A model generated the notes under the pieces. It saw only the letters and a list, made by a program, of their open reading frames with translations, was not told the origin of the DNA and searched no databases. From the NCBI GenBank assembly GCA_965220955.1, contig CBDCRK010000032.1, positions 62,001 to 126,000 of the forward strand: a DNA stretch of 64,000 nt, written 5' to 3'. A program made the translations under genes and the position numbers. Origin of the DNA: CBDCRK01 sp965220955. Lineage in GTDB: Bacteria > Desulfobacterota > Binatia > Bin18 > CBDCRK01. Below are positions 60,029-64,000 of this stretch, in pieces; the first letter of the stretch is position 1, and the number at the start of each line of letters is the position of its first letter.

Positions 60029-61999
60029 ATGAACGCACGAATAGCCCTTATCGGGACGCTTACCGGTGCTTTCTTTCTTCTCATCTTCTGTCGTCTCGTC
60101 GGACTTACAGTGGTGGAAGGAGAAGCGCTTGCCCGCATGGCTGCTGCTCAGCACCAACAGCGCTTGGCCCTTGCTCCTCGCCGAGGGGTGATTCTGGATC
60201 GCCATGGTGACCCACTAGCCCTGAGTGTTGAAGTCGAATCTCTGTTTATCCACCCACATAGGCTTCCACACAACCAAGAAGCGGTATCGGCCCTGGCTTC
60301 TGCCATTCATCTTCCTCCACAAAGGGTAGAAAAAATCCTTCACTCTCCGGCCCCCTTTGTTTGGCTTAAACGTCACGCCGATTATACGGAGGCCGCCGCA
60401 GTCAGAGCTCTGCATCTTAAAGGTGTGGGGAGCCTGAAAGAGAGAAAACGTGTATACCCACATGGTCCTCTGGCGGCACATGTGTTGGGGTTTGCCGGGG
60501 TAGATCTACAGGGGCTTGAAGGGGTCGAACTGTTTTACGACCACTATCTAAAAGGGGAAACACATGAGATACAGGCGGAGCGAGACGCTTGGGGACGATT
60601 GATCTTTTCCCAGGGTTCGGCCAAGATTCCTCAAGGGGCAACCGTACAGCTCACCATTGACAAAGACTTACAGTACTTGGCAGAGCGAGAGATAGAAAGA
60701 GCGGTTGCTACTACCCGGGCAAAAGCAGGAGAGGTGGTCATTCTTGACCCTCGCAGTGGAGAGATTCTTGCCCTTGCACAAGTTCCGACATTTAATCCCA
60801 ATAACCCGGGGAAATTTTCTTCCTCTGCCCGGCGCAACCGAGCAGTTTCTGACTTCTTTGAACCGGGGTCTACACTTAAAGCAATTCTGGCCGCGGCTGC
60901 TCTTGAGGAAGAAGTAGTCCATCCCGAGGAGCAGATTTTTTGCGAAGAAGGACGTTATCGCATTGGCGGGCACACGATTCATGACCGCCGTCGCTTTGGC
61001 TGGTTAAGCTTTACTGAGGTTATCCAGCATTCAAGCAACGTTGGTGTAGTGAAGATAGCGGAGAGGCTAGGGAAAGAGAGATACTATGCTTATCTCCAGA
61101 GGTTCGGGTTTAGCCATCTCACTGAGGTTGACCTCCCCGGTGAAGTCCCTGGACTCCTACCCCCACTCAGCCGATGGCCACGTATCACCCTGGCCACATG
61201 TAGTTTTGGCCAGGGCATTGCGGTCACTCCACTGCAGCTCACCCGGGCCTTTGCTGCCATTGCCAACGGCGGATTTTTACTGAGACCGTACGTTGTGCAG
61301 CGTGTGAATGATCCCGAAGGGCGAGTGCTTTTCCTGAACCATCCTACACCTATTTCTCAGGTCATACGAACAGAAACCGCACGTACCGTCACCTCTATGC
61401 TAGAGAAAGTGGTGGAAAAAGGAACCGGCAGGCGAGCCCAGGTGAAGGGCTTTTCTGTGGCAGGAAAAACTGGAACCGCTCAGAAAGTTGAGCATGGAAG
61501 GTACTCTGTACATGGCCGGATTGCTTCTTTTATTGGTTTTGTTCCGGCAGACCGTCCCCGCTTCGTAATTCTGGTTATTGTGGATGAACCTGAAACCGGC
61601 ACGTACGGCGGAGAGATAGCTGCTCCCGTCTTTCAGGCAATTGCTCGGCAAGGACTAGAGCAGCTTGGCATTAAGCAGGCAAATGACGGCAGTCGGCAGT
61701 CGGCAGTCGGCAGTCGGCTTGCAGAAGAGGTGGCCCACCGTCAAGCTATTTCTTCTAATCATACTGGGTACCCCACGCCTACCCCAAGCGTGTCTGGCCC
61801 CAACTTCCTTGGTATGAGCCTGCGCGAAGCCATGGTCGCTGCAGCTCGCTGGGGTTGTAGTGTCGAGGTGCAGGGAAGCGGATATGTTATTAGCCAGGAG
61901 CTTCTACTAGATAGAACTGACAAGCATTTGGGCAAGCCGTTCAGCAAGCCTTCCGGCGGGCACTTTCATCTTACTTTACAGGCAAGAGCAGCGCTATGA
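60029..61999 (+). CDS. ftsI: peptidoglycan D,D-transpeptidase FtsI (PBP3) with PASTA domain
   Basis: A 656-residue septal class B penicillin-binding protein. One N-terminal membrane anchor (about 4-24) is followed by the pedestal domain (RRGVILDRHGDPLALS) and the transpeptidase domain with the serine motif FEPGSTLKAIL, SSN in IQHSSNVGVV and KTGTAQ. A linker of 30-40 residues, part of it encoded by a 7-bp repeat, leads to a C-terminal PASTA domain (PNFLGMSLREAMVAAARWG). ATG 60029 with AAGGAG is the start. Overlaps murE by 4 bases. Confidence 0.95.
   Translation: MNARIALIGTLTGAFFLLIFCRLVGLTVVEGEALARMAAAQHQQRLALAPRRGVILDRHGDPLALSVEVESLFIHPHRLPHNQEAVSALASAIHLPPQRVEKILHSPAPFVWLKRHADYTEAAAVRALHLKGVGSLKERKRVYPHGPLAAHVLGFAGVDLQGLEGVELFYDHYLKGETHEIQAERDAWGRLIFSQGSAKIPQGATVQLTIDKDLQYLAEREIERAVATTRAKAGEVVILDPRSGEILALAQVPTFNPNNPGKFSSSARRNRAVSDFFEPGSTLKAILAAAALEEEVVHPEEQIFCEEGRYRIGGHTIHDRRRFGWLSFTEVIQHSSNVGVVKIAERLGKERYYAYLQRFGFSHLTEVDLPGEVPGLLPPLSRWPRITLATCSFGQGIAVTPLQLTRAFAAIANGGFLLRPYVVQRVNDPEGRVLFLNHPTPISQVIRTETARTVTSMLEKVVEKGTGRRAQVKGFSVAGKTGTAQKVEHGRYSVHGRIASFIGFVPADRPRFVILVIVDEPETGTYGGEIAAPVFQAIARQGLEQLGIKQANDGSRQSAVGSRLAEEVAHRQAISSNHTGYPTPTPSVSGPNFLGMSLREAMVAAARWGCSVEVQGSGYVISQELLLDRTDKHLGKPFSKPSGGHFHLTLQARAAL
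61687..61718 (+). repeat. 7-bp tandem repeat CGGCAGT, 4.6 copies, inside ftsI
   Basis: Four perfect copies plus CGGC encode GSRQSAVGSRL at about residue 553-563, between transpeptidase and PASTA domains. Since 7 is not a multiple of 3, gain or loss of one unit changes the frame. Confidence 0.9.
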
Positions 62000-63561
62000 T
62001 CCTGCGGGAGCTTATTCAAGGGGTCCCAGAGGTTGAGGTGATTGGGGAGCAGGAAATAGAAATCCGAGGGATCCAGTATGACTCCCGGCAGGTAAAAACA
62101 GGGGATCTCTTCTTCTCCTTACCTGGGACAAGAACAGATGGTAACCGTTTTATTAGAGAAGCCTTACAAAGGGGAGCCAGGGCTGTGGTGGTGTGGCAGA
62201 AGGGGGAGGCTCTCCCGGGGGTAACGACTATCTACACTCGTTACCCCCGCCGTCTTTTGGCAACCCTGGCTGATCGATTTCATAGCCAGCCTACAGACCA
62301 GCTCACCCTGGTGGGTGTGACCGGTACCAGCGGAAAAACTACAGTGACTTATCTGCTTGAGTCTATATGGCAGGCAGCCGGATGGCAGACAGGGGTTATC
62401 GGTACTATTAACTATCGCTACAATAGCCATCCTTTTGATAGAGCTCAGGATCGACTCTTTCCTGCTCTTCTGACCACCCCTGAGGCAGTAGAGCTGCAAA
62501 ATCTACTCCAGACCATGGTAAAGGCAGGGGTGAGTCATGTTGCCATGGAGGTCTCTTCTCATGCCTTGGCCCAGGAGCGAGTAGGGGGGTGCCAATGGGA
62601 CGGTGCCATCTTTACCAATCTGGGCAGAGATCATCTGGATTTTCATCGTGACATGGAAGAGTATTTCTCCGCCAAATCGAGGCTCTTTCTTGATTTGCTC
62701 CCGGCCTCTTACAAAGCAGACCGGTTTGCCGTGATTAACGCCGATGATCCTTGGGGAAATAGGCTTTCGCAGCAAATGGTAGCAACCTGCATGACTGACA
62801 GAATGGCTGCCCGTGTGTTTACTTATGGTCATGCCAAAAACCTGATGGTCAGCGTGACCGAGGTAGAGGCAAGCCCGAAAAGACTGCATGGGGTTTTGCT
62901 ACTAGAAGGTGCGCGTCTTCCTTTTACCTCTCTCTTGGTCGGCGATCTTCATCTCTCCAACCTTATGGCTGCTGCAGCAACGGCGTGGGCACAGGGAATC
63001 CCTGGTGAAGCAATTGTTGAAGGTATCCGCAAATGCACCAATGTACCAGGACGCCTAGAGCCCATTGACATGGGTCAGGACTTCGCTGTGTTCGTAGACT
63101 ACGCGCATAAACCCGATGCCTTAGAAAGGGTGCTGCAATTCCTGCGCAAGTTTACCTCAGGCAGGCTTATCACCGTCTTCGGATGCGGTGGGGATAGAGA
63201 TAAAGGGAAAAGATCGCTCATGGGTAAGGTTGCTGGCCACCTAAGTAACGTTGTGATTCTTACTTCCGATAACCCCCGGAGCGAAGATCCCCTACGTATT
63301 CTCCAGGATATAGAGCAGGGCATCATTGAAGTAGGAATAGATAAGATCATTAATGAAAGCGCTGTCAAAAACGCAGCGAGCGGCTACCTCGTTATTGAGA
63401 ACCGGCGGGAGGCCATCACTACCGCTATCCTGGGAGCAAGACCCGGGGAGGTAGTGGTCGTAGCGGGCAAAGGGCATGAGGACTATCAGATCATTGGCAG
63501 GCAAAAACACCATTTTGACGATCGTGAAGAGGCCAGACGGGTCCTTCTTGAGCGAAGATGA
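61996..63561 (+). CDS. murE: UDP-N-acetylmuramoyl-tripeptide (meso-DAP) ligase MurE
   Basis: A 521-residue cytoplasmic ligase adding the third amino acid to UDP-MurNAc-L-Ala-D-Glu. VTGTSGKTTVTYLLESIW is the ATP loop, HVAMEVSSHAL the metal-binding part and SDNPRSEDPLRIL the DNPR motif that marks meso-diaminopimelate use. Residues 146-155 (PFDRAQDRLF) are not part of the family pattern and come from a dispersed repeat. Its ATG overlaps the ftsI stop (ATGA). Confidence 0.96.
   Translation: MILRELIQGVPEVEVIGEQEIEIRGIQYDSRQVKTGDLFFSLPGTRTDGNRFIREALQRGARAVVVWQKGEALPGVTTIYTRYPRRLLATLADRFHSQPTDQLTLVGVTGTSGKTTVTYLLESIWQAAGWQTGVIGTINYRYNSHPFDRAQDRLFPALLTTPEAVELQNLLQTMVKAGVSHVAMEVSSHALAQERVGGCQWDGAIFTNLGRDHLDFHRDMEEYFSAKSRLFLDLLPASYKADRFAVINADDPWGNRLSQQMVATCMTDRMAARVFTYGHAKNLMVSVTEVEASPKRLHGVLLLEGARLPFTSLLVGDLHLSNLMAAAATAWAQGIPGEAIVEGIRKCTNVPGRLEPIDMGQDFAVFVDYAHKPDALERVLQFLRKFTSGRLITVFGCGGDRDKGKRSLMGKVAGHLSNVVILTSDNPRSEDPLRILQDIEQGIIEVGIDKIINESAVKNAASGYLVIENRREAITTAILGARPGEVVVVAGKGHEDYQIIGRQKHHFDDREEARRVLLERR
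62431..62460 (+). repeat. dispersed repeat captured in-frame in murE
   Basis: The DNA CCTTTTGATAGAGCTCAGGA and ten more bases encode PFDRAQDRLF, a well-known translation of a short palindromic repeat. It falls between NYRYN and ALLTTPEAV, which are almost adjacent in other MurE proteins. Confidence 0.7.
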
Positions 63562-63580
63562 GGATGTATAGAGAGACATA

Positions 63581-63962
63581 GATGCCTGCAACGCCAACCC
63601 TGTTTCGATAATAACCGCCCGGCAGGTTTTGGCGCTTATGGAGGGGGGCCGCAAGATTGTGGTTATGGGGAGATGTGGGAGTTGGGAGAGGCGACCCCCC
63701 TCCGCCCACCAAGAGGTAGGAGAGGAACCGCTGGTAGATTGAGCATAGACTGTCTCTTTCTCTGGACAAGTAAGTCTCGAAGCTGGTTAGGGGCCAGGAT
63801 ATAGAGGGAGTCTTGCTGAGCGGGTCAGGCAGGAATACAGCCACTGAGAAATTGCCACCTGGCTTAAGGAGAGGGATATCACAGCCAGGAGACTGCGTGC
63901 TTCTTAAAGGATCACGCGGCGTGCAGATAGAGAAAGTGCTCTCTTTTCTTAGCGTTTATTAG
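63581..63962 (+). pseudogene. murF: murF (UDP-MurNAc-pentapeptide ligase) remnant
   Basis: The region holds only pieces of MurF in shifting frames: MPATPTLFR (start), TARQVLALMEGGRKIVVMG, EMWELGEATP in another frame (normally VxGDMxELGE), SAHQEVGEE, EIATWLKERD and finally ISQPGDCVLLKGSRGVQIEK then VLSFL. The last block is the MurF end GDxVLVKGSRG. About 380 bases remain of the usual 1350, with internal stops and at least three frame changes, so both the ATP and central domains are missing. It lies exactly where murF belongs. Confidence 0.88.
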
Positions 63963-63970
63963 AGGAAGTG

Positions 63971-64000
63971 ATGCTTTACGCCCTGCTCTATCCATTACAC
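63971..64000 (+). CDS. mraY: phospho-MurNAc-pentapeptide transferase MraY, first 10 codons
   Basis: The window ends in MLYALLYPLH, the usual MraY start in Desulfobacterota-like bacteria, after a GAGGAAG ribosome site. MraY would make lipid I from the MurF product. The rest lies outside. Confidence 0.75.
   Translation, partial: MLYALLYPLH

Noticed and set aside
1..64000. tRNA or rRNA genes, CRISPR arrays, riboswitches, prophage
   Set aside because: I looked for T-loop motifs, regularly spaced repeats, aptamer-like leaders and phage structural genes and saw none that I could support.

Overview
The window comes from a Gram-negative-type bacterium of moderate GC. Gene order mnmG, rsmG, parA, parB, atpF', atpF, atpH, atpA, atpG, atpD, atpC, with the c and a subunits elsewhere, is the arrangement known from Geobacter-like Desulfobacterota and related deep lineages. 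A PASTA-tailed division transpeptidase, a meso-DAP-type MurE and several F420-type enzymes fit a Desulfobacterota/Tectomicrobia/NC10-like lineage. That placement is inference; no rRNA gene is present to test it.

Region 1 (1-4.4 kb) is accessory: a TnpB remnant, a VOC protein, an exported methyltransferase, a cupin, an MFS carrier and a frameshifted acetyltransferase. Region 2 (4.4-22 kb, mostly minus strand) is core. It holds the F1Fo stalk and catalytic operon, parAB, a free-standing tandem LAGLIDADG-like protein, rsmG and mnmG. A parS-like site lies in the last codons of rsmG, next to three spaced half-site repeats. rsmG and mnmG are separated by an MFS gene and a decayed ATPase/TPR regulator gene. 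A two-gene ABC exporter and a divergent acpS follow.

Region 3 (22.6-25.5 kb) has lineage-type small or exported proteins and one 381-residue protein of unknown function. Region 4 (25.5-54.2 kb) is a large catabolic-looking accessory region: three amidases, three amidohydrolases plus two remnants, three luciferase-like flavin/F420 oxidoreductases, a DDN-type F420 enzyme, an E1 alpha/beta 2-oxoacid dehydrogenase pair without E2/E3, SDR, AKR, zinc ADH, GST, cyclase, carboxymuconolactone decarboxylase-like protein, gamma-glutamyltransferase, and several toxin-antitoxin modules, many of them broken.

Region 5 (54.8-64 kb) is core again: serA-purA-epimerase on the minus strand and a divergent division/cell-wall (dcw) cluster, mraZ-ftsL-ftsI-murE-(murF remnant)-mraY. 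mraZ has a clear promoter and three MraZ-type boxes. rsmH is absent from its usual place, murF is a short frameshifted remnant between intact murE and mraY, ftsI carries a 7-bp tandem repeat between its catalytic and PASTA domains, and murE carries an in-frame piece of a dispersed palindromic repeat. At least ten broken genes in 64 kb suggest either an eroding genome or an assembly with indel errors; telling these apart is the most important check.
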